Of a DNA stretch of 64,000 bases, positions 16,964-25,868 are shown in pieces. The notes beneath the pieces are model-generated. The model saw only the letters and a program-made list of their open reading frames with translations. It was not told the origin of the DNA and searched no databases. Every line of letters begins with the position of its first letter. Position 1 is the stretch's first letter. This DNA comes from CAVPDE01 sp963702565 (GTDB lineage: Bacteria > Desulfobacterota > DSM-4660 > Desulfatiglandales > HGW-15), in assembly GCA_963702565.1 (NCBI GenBank), contig CAVPDE010000018.1, forward strand, positions 62,001-126,000, given 5' to 3'. The translations under genes were made by a program, and so were the position numbers.

Positions 16964-18175
16964 ATGAAATTCGATTGGTGGCTCACCGGGATCTGTTTCG
17001 GAAGGGCCTTGAGCCAGACCGTCACCATGGTCTACGCCGCTGCGCTCCCGGTGCTCCAGCGGGAGTGGGAGATGTCTGCAGCCAAAGCAGGAGCCATCTC
17101 CAGCGGCTACCAGATCGGCTTCGCCATATCCCTTCTTGTCATCTCCACCCTTGCGGACCGTATCGGGGCAAAATTCCTTTTCCTCCTCTCCACCCTATCC
17201 GGGGCGGCTCTCACGGCCGTTTTTGCGTTTTTCGCCCGGGACTATTTTTCGGCGTTGATTCTTTACACTCTTGTGGCGCTCGCCATAGGTGGAAGTTATA
17301 CGACAGGGTTGATTCTTCTTTCTGAAAAATACGCTCCGGGGCGGCGGGGAATGGCCACAGGGTTTTATATTGCAAGTTCCTCTCTCGGGTACGTGGTCTC
17401 GCTGTCTTTGAGCGGCATGGCCATTCCTTTGGGCGGCTACAAGCTCTCATTCCTTCTCACCAGCGGCGCAACCCTACTGGGCGCTGTTCTTCAATGGGTG
17501 ACTTTGTCGAGGACTAAGGAGACGATTGTCGCTCGGGAAAAACAGCAGTCCTTCAAAAGGGAGGTGCTTACCAACAAACCGGCGATGCTCTATACCGGAG
17601 CCTACATCGCTCACGCCTGGGAAATCCTGGGCATGTGGGCATGGGCTCCGGCCTTCATGACGGCCTGCCTGATCTACCGAGGAGAGAAGGATCTGACCGC
17701 TGCAGGGATGGGAGCCTATATCACTGCAGGGTTTCACCTGGTCGGCATCGTGGCGTCCTTTTCCATGGGGTCTCTCTCCGACCGGTTGGGCCGCGCCAGG
17801 GTCATCCTGGTGCTGGCAGGCATCAGCACCCTGTGCTCCTTTGTTTTCGGCTGGACGATTGGGCTGCCTTTCTTTGCTATTGTGGCCCTCGGGATTGTCT
17901 ATAACTTCACCTCTCTCGGCGACTCTCCCGTGCTTTCCGCAGGTCTGACGGAAGTGGTCACCCCCTCCTACCTGGGCGCGGCCTTCGGATTGAGGTCGCT
18001 GCTCGGGTTCGGAGCCGGGGCCATCTCTCCGGTGGTCTTCGGGGCGATCCTGGACTGGACAAATCCGCAGGGCGCAGGGCAAACCTACTACGCGAATTGG
18101 GGATGGGCGTTTGTCAGCCTCGGCGTGCCGGGCTTTGCGGCAATCTGGGCAGCCGCCAAGCTGAGAAGAAGCTAG
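16964..18175 (+). CDS. MFS transporter
   Basis: A 403-residue secondary transporter with about 12 hydrophobic helices. Characteristic MFS loops are TLADRIGAKFLF between helices 2 and 3, GLILLSEKYAPGRRGMATGFY, and SLSDRLGRARVIL between helices 8 and 9. I use the ATG at 16964; the frame is open farther upstream, but that part is the shadow of the CMD gene. There is no strong ribosome-binding site, consistent with translation coupled to the CMD-family gene ending 19 bases earlier. Substrate unknown. Confidence 0.88.
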   Translation: MKFDWWLTGICFGRALSQTVTMVYAAALPVLQREWEMSAAKAGAISSGYQIGFAISLLVISTLADRIGAKFLFLLSTLSGAALTAVFAFFARDYFSALILYTLVALAIGGSYTTGLILLSEKYAPGRRGMATGFYIASSSLGYVVSLSLSGMAIPLGGYKLSFLLTSGATLLGAVLQWVTLSRTKETIVAREKQQSFKREVLTNKPAMLYTGAYIAHAWEILGMWAWAPAFMTACLIYRGEKDLTAAGMGAYITAGFHLVGIVASFSMGSLSDRLGRARVILVLAGISTLCSFVFGWTIGLPFFAIVALGIVYNFTSLGDSPVLSAGLTEVVTPSYLGAAFGLRSLLGFGAGAISPVVFGAILDWTNPQGAGQTYYANWGWAFVSLGVPGFAAIWAAAKLRRS

Positions 18176-18226
18176 TTCTTGGCGCCGGAATACGGGGAAT
18201 CTGATGTCTTCAGAGATGCACCGGGT

Positions 18227-18312
18227 AAGTAAGCAGTAGGCAAGTAGGCAGTATGCAGTAACCTTGCACGACTCCGTCCTGCTGCCTACTCCCTACTTCT
18301 TACTGCCTACTG
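18227..18312. repeat. palindrome made of AGTAGGCAGTA-type words
   Basis: Left arm: AAGTAAGCAGTAGGC, AAGTAGGCAGTA, TGCAGTAA. Right arm (18282-18312): CTGCCTACTCCCTACTTC, TTACTGCCTACTG. The arms are reverse complements built from tandem copies of one short word. It separates the convergent MFS gene and the MscK-like gene and could act as a bidirectional terminator. Confidence 0.7.
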
Positions 18313-18354
18313 ACGGCCAAAGGGGCAAAGGCCTGGATTGGAGAGAGGCGGTCG

Positions 18355-21300
18355 TTATGAGTTGTCGCTATTCGCCTTGGAGTCCCTGACCAGGTGAACC
18401 TCGAGAGGACCCGTTGTGTCGAGATGAATGTCGCGCTGCGGAAAGGCGATGTTGATCCCCGCTTTCCGGAATTCGCGTTCAATGGCCAGATGCAAATGGT
18501 GAGTCACCGACAGGCGGTTGTCCAGACCCCCCACGAAAACACGGAGCTCAAAATTGAGGCTGTTGTCACCGAAGCCCAGGAAAAGGGCCGAGGGCTCGGG
18601 CTGACTCAGGACTATCAGGTTCTCACGGGCGATTTTGAGAAGAAGCTTCTCCGTCGCCTGAGTGTCGGAGCCGTAAGCAACGCCCACGGGGATGACGACT
18701 CGCGTGATGGGGTCTGAAAGAGACCAGTTGATCAGCTTTCCGGTGATGAATTCTTTGTTCGGCACGATCAGTTCACGGCGGTCCCAGTCGGTGATCGTCG
18801 TTGCACGGATTTGGATCCTTGTCACCTTCCCTGTTTGATCACCGATCGTGACCACATCCCCGACCCGGAAAGGCCGCTCAAAAAGAATGATCAGGCCGCA
18901 AATGAAATTGGCGACGATTTCTTGAAGGCCGAAACCCAGGCCCACGCCCAGAGCCGCCACCAGCCATTGGATGCTCGACCACCTCAGTCCCAGAGCCCCG
19001 AAGGTGATAACGATGCCTATGGCGGTGACCGTGTACCGGAGGAGAGCGTGAAGGGCGTAGTGCGCTCCCGCATCCAAGGAGAGGCGGTTCAGGAATAGAA
19101 GCTCCAGGACGCCGGGCAGATTCCGGGCGGCGGCGACCGTGAGACCGATGGTCACCAGGGCTGTGACCAGGTGGGCCAGGGTGATGGAAACCGATTGTTT
19201 CACCCCGTCGACCTCCGTCACATAGGACCACAACGAAGCGCCTCCTGCCAGCTTGAGGGCCGGCAACACGGGGGCCCAGATGGCCCATAAAGAGAAGAAT
19301 CCGAGAACGAGAGTCACGATGTTGACCAATGTTCGGCTCCGCCGATCCAGTTCACTTATCCTCTTTTCGTCTGCGGGAGAGCGTTCCTCCTTCCGGCTCG
19401 CTTCAAGGGTTGCCACTTGCTGGGGAGCGTTTGGATCGTCCTTTTGCTTCGCCACGCCATGGTCATCCGGAGCCGCAAGACGGCGGTGGGCGCTTGAGAT
19501 CCACTTCGTGACCAGCGCGTGGCCAAGGCTGAGGCACAAGAGAAGCAGTAGGGTCGTGTGGTGGCGCACCTGGAGGACCGAGGCCGTATAATGATATCCC
19601 GCGGCGGCGAGAAATGCGAACACGATCGGGGTCCCCACCAGATAGAGAGACCACAGAGCCCTCAATCGGAATACCCAGCTCTGGGAATGACGCTTTCGAA
19701 GAAAAGAGCCGATCGCACCCGATGCCCGAAGCAGTCTCACAAAAAATACTGCTAGCCCCAGCAATCCGGCGATGGATGCAAAACGCCCTAAGGAATTGTA
19801 ATAGAGGGTGTTGCCTTCCGCTTCGGTCATCCCAGCGATAAAAGAAAGGGGGACCAAGAATTGGGCTACCCATAGGACATTGTGTCGGAGACTTCGCTGC
19901 GCCTCTTCAGGCCAGGCAAAGTGGGCCTCCGCCAGTCCGTCGCGCCGGCAGAAATGGTAAAGGAATGCCGCAACGGCAACTGTCCTGGCTGCCAGGAGAA
20001 GTCCGCCTCCCACGGCACGGCTGAAATCATCGGCTTCATGGCTGGAGGACAACTGATAACCGACAAAGCTCAGGAGAAAAGGGAAAGCCAACGCAAGGTA
20101 AACGGTCATGCCCAAGGTCTTGAGGGTCAGCCAAGCTGTGGCCTTCTCCCCGTCGCGGGCTGCCAATGCAATCTTCCCCAATTCCCTTCTAGCCCGAGGC
20201 CTGCCTGCGAAAAAGAGAGCGGTCAACAACAGCCCGACCACCCAGGCGGTGGGGTTCCGTAGCAATCCCCCCGCCAGCTCCTCCAACACGCGAAACCAGT
20301 GCAGCGGGTTTATGGCCCAGAGGACCGCTTTTGGGAGATTGGCGATGTCTGTTCCACGAATGAGTCGCGAGCTTCGAATCCACAGCAAATGGGCATCCAG
20401 AAAGTCCGCGTATTCACCGGCTCTCAGAGTCAGTTGCTGTTCTGTAAACTCCAGGGTCTGGAGGTCCTTGACGTATCGGCGATAACTGGATTCCAGTTTT
20501 TCGAGAAGCCCGCGCCGGTCCACGAGCAGATTTTCTATTTTGACTTTTGCCAAGGCCGCGTCACGCGCGGGCAGACTCCCGAGGGATCGGAGGATTCGAT
20601 CCGTTTCCGCTTCAACATGGGTGAGAGCCCTCAACTGCTTTTCTGCTTCCATCTCCGCTTCGCCCACTTCCGCAAGCTCCTGGTGGCGCTTCATGGAATC
20701 GCGGCGATACTGGCTCGGGCTCGGCAGCGCCTGGCGCTGCTCCCGAAGCGTGAGGCTCAGGGCTTGCGTGAGCACGGAGGTCTCGACCCGTTTGCGGTTT
20801 AGCGCAAACTCCTCCTCCAATTCCTGCAGCTGTTTTTTTTGTGTCTCCAGTTTTGTCGCAAGAGCAGCCTGTTTCCGCGTGTGTTTTTCCAGGTCTTGAC
20901 TGAGCCTGACGTTGATATCCAGCTCCTGCTGAATCGGTTCCAGTGCTGCAGGGACTTCCTTTTTCGCCGCCTCCGCCTCCGCTCTTGCCTGGGCGGCCTG
21001 GTCCTGACGGATCTTCATGACCTGTGCTTGCCAGGATTTGACGAGCGCTTCGCGATAAGCTGCTTCTCGGATCGCCGAGTCCCGTTCCGCTGCCAGCAGA
21101 GCCAGCAGCCTGTCGTGATGGGTCAATCGATCCTGTTGCATCTTCAGCAGAACCTCGCATCGGCGTTTTTCAGCGAGCAGAAAGGTTCGCCGGGCATCCG
21201 TGACCAGGGGATGTTCTCCCTGCGGCGAGGCTTTCTTGAGTTCTTCGCCGATCTCGAGCATCTGCTGATTGGTCTGGGCTGTCTCCTTCCGGATCTGTTG

Positions 21301-21969
21301 GGGGGCATTCTTCTCCTCTTCCAGTTCGGCCTCCCATTTACCTAAAGTTGTTTTTGCAAGGGCCAGGTTAAGTTCTTCCTGATGGGTCTTCTGTTCCGCT
21401 CTCGCGAGATCCATGCCGGCTGGAACCTGTGAGGGATCGGGGGAAGGGATTGGGCGTTTCAGCTCCTCCTGGATTTTCTTGATGCGCTCCGGTGCGCTCT
21501 TGACCTTGTCCAGCAGGGCCTTTGTGTCCTGCTCGGTGATGTCCGCTGCGGTCTTGGAACTAATCGCCCGGTCCAGAAACCCCAGGGCGGGTTTCTGGAC
21601 AGACTCATCCAGACCCTCAATGGCTTCGACTGAGGTGCGTTTCGCTTTGAGCTGATCCAGATTCAAAACGTCAGCGGGAGTTTTCTTTGCCTTTGAAGCG
21701 GCCGGAGCGGAAGAAGACGTGGGCGCCGCATGCGTTAGGGGTAGAGGGAACAAGAAGAAGGCAAGAACAAAAGCCATGCAGGTGGCGCGCACGAGGAACC
21801 AGGACAGCAGCGCGATCTCGGGGTGTCGCTTAATGTGTTTCAGCGTATGAAAACAACGAGTGGCCACAGGTAGGTTCGCTCTGGTTAGATGTGGGAAATC
21901 CAGCCCGGCTTCGCTTTCAGCTATACCGCAGCAGTCTTCGTTCTCCATGTTACGAAATGTAAGCATCAA
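18355..21969 (-). CDS. large mechanosensitive ion channel, MscK/KefA-like
   Basis: Up to 1204 residues. The C-terminal MscS channel core is clear: GALGLRWSSIQWLVAALGVGLGFGLQEIVANFICGLIILFERPFRVGDVVTIGDQTGKV, followed by RATTITDWDRRELIVPNKEFITGKLINWSLSDP. Before it lie about ten membrane helices and a ~450-residue coiled, Lys/Glu/Gln-rich periplasmic region, the plan of MscK. The start is uncertain. The TTG at 21969 and ATG at 21966 overlap the GIY-YIG stop; the ATG at 21777 begins a good signal peptide (MAFVLAFFLFPLPLTHA), so the mature protein may start there and the ~64 upstream residues may be untranslated. It opens under hypo-osmotic membrane tension. Confidence 0.9.
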   Translation of the reverse strand: MMLTFRNMENEDCCGIAESEAGLDFPHLTRANLPVATRCFHTLKHIKRHPEIALLSWFLVRATCMAFVLAFFLFPLPLTHAAPTSSSAPAASKAKKTPADVLNLDQLKAKRTSVEAIEGLDESVQKPALGFLDRAISSKTAADITEQDTKALLDKVKSAPERIKKIQEELKRPIPSPDPSQVPAGMDLARAEQKTHQEELNLALAKTTLGKWEAELEEEKNAPQQIRKETAQTNQQMLEIGEELKKASPQGEHPLVTDARRTFLLAEKRRCEVLLKMQQDRLTHHDRLLALLAAERDSAIREAAYREALVKSWQAQVMKIRQDQAAQARAEAEAAKKEVPAALEPIQQELDINVRLSQDLEKHTRKQAALATKLETQKKQLQELEEEFALNRKRVETSVLTQALSLTLREQRQALPSPSQYRRDSMKRHQELAEVGEAEMEAEKQLRALTHVEAETDRILRSLGSLPARDAALAKVKIENLLVDRRGLLEKLESSYRRYVKDLQTLEFTEQQLTLRAGEYADFLDAHLLWIRSSRLIRGTDIANLPKAVLWAINPLHWFRVLEELAGGLLRNPTAWVVGLLLTALFFAGRPRARRELGKIALAARDGEKATAWLTLKTLGMTVYLALAFPFLLSFVGYQLSSSHEADDFSRAVGGGLLLAARTVAVAAFLYHFCRRDGLAEAHFAWPEEAQRSLRHNVLWVAQFLVPLSFIAGMTEAEGNTLYYNSLGRFASIAGLLGLAVFFVRLLRASGAIGSFLRKRHSQSWVFRLRALWSLYLVGTPIVFAFLAAAGYHYTASVLQVRHHTTLLLLLCLSLGHALVTKWISSAHRRLAAPDDHGVAKQKDDPNAPQQVATLEASRKEERSPADEKRISELDRRSRTLVNIVTLVLGFFSLWAIWAPVLPALKLAGGASLWSYVTEVDGVKQSVSITLAHLVTALVTIGLTVAAARNLPGVLELLFLNRLSLDAGAHYALHALLRYTVTAIGIVITFGALGLRWSSIQWLVAALGVGLGFGLQEIVANFICGLIILFERPFRVGDVVTIGDQTGKVTRIQIRATTITDWDRRELIVPNKEFITGKLINWSLSDPITRVVIPVGVAYGSDTQATEKLLLKIARENLIVLSQPEPSALFLGFGDNSLNFELRVFVGGLDNRLSVTHHLHLAIEREFRKAGINIAFPQRDIHLDTTGPLEVHLVRDSKANSDNS

Positions 21970-22211
21970 AGGCGCTTCTTTGCAAATGCCCTGCCAGAAG
22001 GACCTTTTAGATATTCCTCAAAATCCAGAGCCTGTTGACGGTCGGAAAAAGCGATAGCTGTTTTGATTCGCCAAGGTTTATATCTTGCCGTGTGAGGGTT
22101 ATTCCCCTGATTATGCGACTTGATGCGGGAATCAAGGTCTTCAGTAAAGCCCACATAAAAGCGCTCAGGGACCTTTAAAGATTGTAGAATATAGGTGTAA
22201 TAGAATTTCAT
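21966..22211 (-). CDS. GIY-YIG nuclease-like small protein (UPF0213 type)
   Basis: An 81-residue protein starting at the ATG at 22211. It begins MKFYYTYILQS, then FYVGFTEDLDSRIKSHNQG and ends with EEYLKGPSGRAFAKKRL: the YxYIL...FYVGxT...RxxxHNxG order of single-domain GIY-YIG proteins such as YhbQ/UPF0213. The catalytic tyrosines and the arginine in LDSRI are present; the function of these small proteins is uncertain, possibly DNA repair or mobile. The open frame extends further upstream but has no family similarity. Its stop overlaps the first possible start of the mechanosensitive channel gene. Confidence 0.85.
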   Translation of the reverse strand: MKFYYTYILQSLKVPERFYVGFTEDLDSRIKSHNQGNNPHTARYKPWRIKTAIAFSDRQQALDFEEYLKGPSGRAFAKKRL

Positions 22212-22300
22212 CCGAGTTAGTGATGAAGTGGCACGCCGAGCCGTAGCTTGGATTAAATGCTGGGACTCTTGCCCGCCTTCACCAAAGGTTTCGGCGCAGC

Positions 22301-22411
<111 letters not shown>

Positions 22412-22418
22412 ACAGAGG

Positions 22419-22450
22419 AAAATTCGAAATCCGAATTTCGAAATTCGAAA
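22419..22450. repeat. AAATTCGAAATCC-type short palindromic repeat
   Basis: AAAATTCGAAAT, CCGAATTTCG and AAATTCGAAA follow one another and are mutually complementary, so this 30-base tract can form alternative small hairpins. It begins eight bases from the 5' end of tRNA-Pro. The rest of the 290-base gap to folE2 holds pyrimidine-rich, weakly repetitive sequence (TTTCGTGCTTTCGTG, CTGTCTCCTGTCTCC) and no gene. Confidence 0.55.
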
Positions 22451-22703
22451 CAAAGGCTTATACAAAATACCCAAAAGAGCCAGAATAATCAAGGCGGAAA
22501 AACACCCCTCTTCTTTCGTGCCTTCTTCCCCCGCCAAACTAACGGCGGGCAAGTTTCGTGCTTTCGTGATTGGTTTGTGTTTGGCGTTTTCTTCTGTCTC
22601 CTGTCTCCGGTCTACTGTATTCTTTCATCTTTTTGTTCATTGACTTTGTCCACTGAGGTAACAATAATTAATAATTTAGCAGTTGCCGGGGCAAGGGAAG
22701 GCC

Positions 22704-23474
22704 ATGAAAGATATACAGAACCATAAAGATTACAGAAATATAGATATCGACCAGGTCGGGGTGAAGGGCATTCGTTACCCGATCACGGTGCGCGACAAAG
22801 ATGAGGGGGAGCAGCAAACGGTCGGCAGGATCAACATGTACGTCAATCTGCCGCACCAGTACAAAGGAACCCATATGAGCCGGTTCGTGGAGATTCTGAA
22901 TGAGCACAGCCGCAGAATCTCTCTTCGCAATTTCTCGGAAATCCTGGAGGAGATGAAGGCAAGATTGGATGCGGCGAGTGCCCACATGGAGGTCACCTTC
23001 CCCTATTTTGTCAACAAGAAGGCTCCGGTCACCGGGAGCCAGGGTCTCATGGAGTACGAATGCACCATCAAGGGGTCTCTGAACAGCAGCATGGATCTCA
23101 TGCTCATGATTCAGGTCCCCATTTCTACCCTTTGTCCCTGCTCCAAAGAGATCAGCGAGTTCGGCGCCCACAACCAGCGCGGCGAGGTCAGGCTCCAGGT
23201 CCGCTTCAAGAAATTTGTCTGGATCGAGGATTTGATCAAGCTGGTGGAGGATTCCGCTTCGAGCGATGTCTATTCCGTGCTCAAGCGTGAAGATGAGAAG
23301 TTTGTGACCGAGCGAGCCTATCAGAATCCCATGTTCGTGGAAGACATCGTGAGAGACATCGCCCAGAAGCTGAACATGGACCCCAACATCACCTGGTTTG
23401 CCGTGGAATCGGAGAACTACGAATCGATCCACAATCACAATGCGTATGCCTACATCGAAAAGCACAAGACATGA
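22704..23474 (+). CDS. folE2: GTP cyclohydrolase FolE2 (type IB)
   Basis: A 256-residue enzyme converting GTP to 7,8-dihydroneopterin triphosphate, the first step to folate and to queuosine-type deazapurines. Family marks are DQVGVKGIRYPITVRD near the start, the VPISTLCPCSKEISEFGAHNQRG segment near residue 145, which supplies the catalytic metal-binding Cys, and the C-terminal ESIHNHNAYAYIE. The ATG at 22704 has GGGAAG upstream; a TTG at 22683 is also in frame. FolE2 replaces the zinc-dependent FolE in many bacteria and tolerates other divalent metals. The gene stands alone and is followed by a strong hairpin. Confidence 0.95.
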   Translation: MKDIQNHKDYRNIDIDQVGVKGIRYPITVRDKDEGEQQTVGRINMYVNLPHQYKGTHMSRFVEILNEHSRRISLRNFSEILEEMKARLDAASAHMEVTFPYFVNKKAPVTGSQGLMEYECTIKGSLNSSMDLMLMIQVPISTLCPCSKEISEFGAHNQRGEVRLQVRFKKFVWIEDLIKLVEDSASSDVYSVLKREDEKFVTERAYQNPMFVEDIVRDIAQKLNMDPNITWFAVESENYESIHNHNAYAYIEKHKT

Positions 23475-23509
23475 TCATCTCTCGCAGAGCGCACAGAGAC
23501 AAGGGGTTT

Positions 23510-23542
23510 CAAGCTGAATTGCTGAGAGGGCAATTCAGCTTG
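23510..23542 (+). terminator. 13-bp hairpin after folE2
   Basis: CAAGCTGAATTGC (23510-23522) pairs perfectly with GCAATTCAGCTTG (23530-23542) across a 7-base loop, 35 bases after the folE2 stop. No T-run follows. Confidence 0.6.
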
Positions 23543-23593
23543 ACAACCCTCTGGTCCTGTACTGAATAGTTACCAATCAGAGGCCTTGTTTTC

Positions 23594-23986
23594 ATGGATC
23601 TTGACAGGTTTTCGTCTCAGATCATTAAGGCGGCAATCTCGGTTCACAAAGAACTGGGTCCTGGATTGCTGGAGTCGGTGTATCAGAACTGCATGATTAT
23701 GGAGCTGGAACGACTCGGCGTGCAGGTTCGGAGCGAAGTCCCCGTGGAGATTTTCTTTAGAGGGAAAAAGGTGCACGAGGAAGGATTCAGAATCGATTTG
23801 CTTGTCGAAGATCACATCATTGTGGAATTGAAATCCGTCGAGGAAGTGAGAGACGTTCACAAGAAGCAACTGTTGACCTATCTGCGTTTAGCGAAAAAAC
23901 CTCTGGGCCTGCTGATCAATTTCAATGTACCCTTGCTCAAAGATGGGATTACCAGGATAATAAACACCCTGCCGGAGTCAGGCTGA
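23594..23986 (+). CDS. GxxExxY protein
   Basis: 130 residues. The defining motif GPGLLESVY (G-x2-E-x2-Y as GLLESVY) is at residues 22-30, and the later FRIDLLVEDHIIVELKSVEEV contains D...ELK, the acid-x-Lys spacing of a PD-(D/E)XK nuclease fold. Family TIGR04256 members are short, often near mobile or repetitive loci, and have no settled function. The gene lies between two strong hairpins (23510-23542 and 23992-24026), so it seems to be an independent transcription unit inserted between folE2 and the AICAR transformylase gene. Confidence 0.9.
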   Translation: MDLDRFSSQIIKAAISVHKELGPGLLESVYQNCMIMELERLGVQVRSEVPVEIFFRGKKVHEEGFRIDLLVEDHIIVELKSVEEVRDVHKKQLLTYLRLAKKPLGLLINFNVPLLKDGITRIINTLPESG

Positions 23987-23991
23987 GCCCC

Positions 23992-24026
23992 TTGGCCTGA
24001 TTTCCCCTCTCAGGAAATCAGGCCAA
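23992..24026 (+). terminator. 14-bp hairpin after the GxxExxY gene
   Basis: TTGGCCTGATTTCC (23992-24005) and GGAAATCAGGCCAA (24013-24026) form a perfect 14-bp stem with a 7-base loop, beginning six bases after the stop. There is no T-run, the same style as the hairpins at 23510 and 25423. Confidence 0.65.
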
Positions 24027-24099
24027 GACTCTGCGCTCTCAAGCGACTCGCGCCTTCGGCAGCGAGAGCGGGCGAGAGTAAAATCATCAGGAGGATGCG

Positions 24100-25395
24100 A
24101 TGACACAGGATCTGAAGAAAATGTACAAGACCATGATGGATGACCACTTTCCTTCTCAAATGACCATCTCTTTCGGGGATCAGGTGCTGGTTTACAGAAA
24201 GAGAGCCTGGAAGCTTCCTGACGAGAAGTCAGGCCAGGTCATTGAAAAGGGTCTTCGCTATGGAGAGAACCCCGGCCAGGAGGCGGCTCTCTATGAACTC
24301 GTGAACGGCAATCTCGTGATCGGCGGCTGCCAGTTCATTGAGGCGGGGAGAGGACTCGTTTCAGCGATCAGCGAAGAAGACATGATCCAGGAGGGAAAGC
24401 ATCCCGGGAAAATCAACCTCACCGATGTGGACAATGCCATGAACATCATGAAGTATCTGATGGGGAAGCCGCTGGCGGTCATTGTCAAACACAACAACCC
24501 CTGCGGCGTGGCCTACGGGGCAAGCCTTGCAGACGCCTATAAGAAGGCCAACATGGCGGACCGGATCGCCGCCTTCGGAGGGGCGGTCGTATTCAACCGG
24601 CCTGTGGATAAGGCCACGGCCGGGCTGATCGCGGAGAATTACCTGGAGGTGGTGGCTGCGCCTGATTTCGAAGAGGGAACGGTTCCCATTCTGGCCAAGA
24701 GAGGAAACCTCCGGATCATCCGGATCGGCAAAATCAACCAGCTCTCCGCGTATGCGAACACCCGCTTCGTGGATTTCAAGAGCCTCATCGACGGCGGCAT
24801 CATCATCCAGCAGTCTCCGCTCAACCGCATCAAGTCCCCGAAGGACTTCCTCCCCGCCACGTGCGACTTCAAGGGCAAAACCTACGTGATCGAGAGAAAG
24901 CCGACGGAAGCCGAATACGCGGACATGCTTTTCGGCTGGCAGGTGGAGCAGGGGGTGAGCTCGAACTCCGTGATCTACGTGAAGGACGGCGTCACGGCCG
25001 GCATCGGGACCGGTGAGCAGGACAGGGTCGGTGTGGCTGAAATCGCCGTCTACAAGGCCTACACCAAGTACGCGGACTGGCTCTGCTTCAAGAAGTACGG
25101 CTTACCCTACAAGGAGATGGAGCTGAAGATCAAAGCAGGAGAGAAAAGCCGGTCCGTGCTGGAGGAGATCGATGCGGAGACCAAGAAGGCCAAGGGCGGG
25201 CTCATCGGTTCGACCATGGTCTCGGATGCCTTCTTCCCCTTCAGAGACGGCGTGGACGTGGGTATCAAAGAAGGAATCCGGGCGGTGGTCCACCCGGGCG
25301 GCTCCATGAGAGATTTCGAAGCCATTCAGGCCTGCAACGAAGCAAAGCCCCAGGTGACCATGGTCTTCACCGGCCAGAGGGCGTTTAAGCACTAA
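24100..25395 (+). CDS. AICAR transformylase without the IMP cyclohydrolase domain (PurH C-terminal homologue)
   Basis: A 431-residue protein matching the transformylase half of PurH, which formylates AICAR with 10-formyl-tetrahydrofolate in purine synthesis. LRYGENPGQEAALY, VIVKHNNPCGVAYG (catalytic Lys-His) and the ending MVFTGQRAFKH are conserved, and SNSVIYVKDGVTAGIGTGEQDRV is the usual substrate segment. Ordinary PurH is ~520 residues with an N-terminal cyclohydrolase; here the protein begins directly at the transformylase, so IMP cyclohydrolase must be supplied by another gene (a separate PurH-N or PurO type). AGGAGG stands ahead of the ATG. Confidence 0.88.
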   Translation: MTQDLKKMYKTMMDDHFPSQMTISFGDQVLVYRKRAWKLPDEKSGQVIEKGLRYGENPGQEAALYELVNGNLVIGGCQFIEAGRGLVSAISEEDMIQEGKHPGKINLTDVDNAMNIMKYLMGKPLAVIVKHNNPCGVAYGASLADAYKKANMADRIAAFGGAVVFNRPVDKATAGLIAENYLEVVAAPDFEEGTVPILAKRGNLRIIRIGKINQLSAYANTRFVDFKSLIDGGIIIQQSPLNRIKSPKDFLPATCDFKGKTYVIERKPTEAEYADMLFGWQVEQGVSSNSVIYVKDGVTAGIGTGEQDRVGVAEIAVYKAYTKYADWLCFKKYGLPYKEMELKIKAGEKSRSVLEEIDAETKKAKGGLIGSTMVSDAFFPFRDGVDVGIKEGIRAVVHPGGSMRDFEAIQACNEAKPQVTMVFTGQRAFKH

Positions 25396-25422
25396 AGCAC
25401 TCCCTACCGACAGACAAGAATT

Positions 25423-25458
25423 CGATCCTTTGCCTTGCGTTGGCGAGGCAAAGGATCG
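25423..25458 (+). terminator. 12-bp hairpin after the AICAR transformylase gene
   Basis: CGATCCTTTGCC (25423-25434) pairs with GGCAAAGGATCG (25447-25458), with a 12-base loop. It lies 28 bases after the stop and before the promoter of the redox cluster. Confidence 0.6.
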
Positions 25459-25489
25459 GACTCCCAAGCAACCTGGTCTCTTTTCCCTC

Positions 25490-25519
25490 TTGACAGTTTT
25501 TCGGCGCAAATGTTATTTA
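25490..25519 (+). promoter_or_regulatory. possible promoter of the 25.9-36.5 kb redox cluster
   Basis: TTGACA at 25490-25495 and an A/T-rich TATTTA at 25514-25519 with an 18-base spacer. The -35 is perfect; the -10 is poor. It is followed ten bases later by a perfect palindrome. The first gene begins at 25869, so the leader would be ~340 bases long with no recognised riboswitch. Confidence 0.45.
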
Positions 25520-25528
25520 AATGACCAG

Positions 25529-25542
25529 TTCAATGCATTGAA
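25529..25542. promoter_or_regulatory. 14-bp perfect palindrome at the presumed start site (candidate operator)
   Basis: TTCAATGCATTGAA is a perfect inverted repeat located at or just after the expected transcription start of the candidate promoter at 25490. It does not match the Rex (TTGTGA...TCACAA) or Fur patterns that I know. The remaining gap to 25869 shows no gene. Confidence 0.45.
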
Positions 25543-25868
25543 ACCAAACCTGCGAGGAGCAGGTCACTTCTTTTAGAAGCCTTTTTTGGGTTTCTTTTCA
25601 ACGGGTAAGAAAGAGCATCGCCTTCTTGCCTCTGTGGTTCTCCGAGCTTCTTCTCAGGGGTGAAGGATGAACACCTTGGGAAATAAATTGATTCTCACGT
25701 CTTGCTGCTCAACGATGCGCTGGTGACTCAACAGCGCCATTAAGTGTCATAACTTTAGGATGATCAAAACCTGTTGCTGAAGGTGGTTCATTTGGGGAGA
25801 TTCCTGGAACTGCGGCTGGCCAAGGGTTTTGTGTCAGAAGTTACAAATTTCGAAGGAACGGAGGCTTA

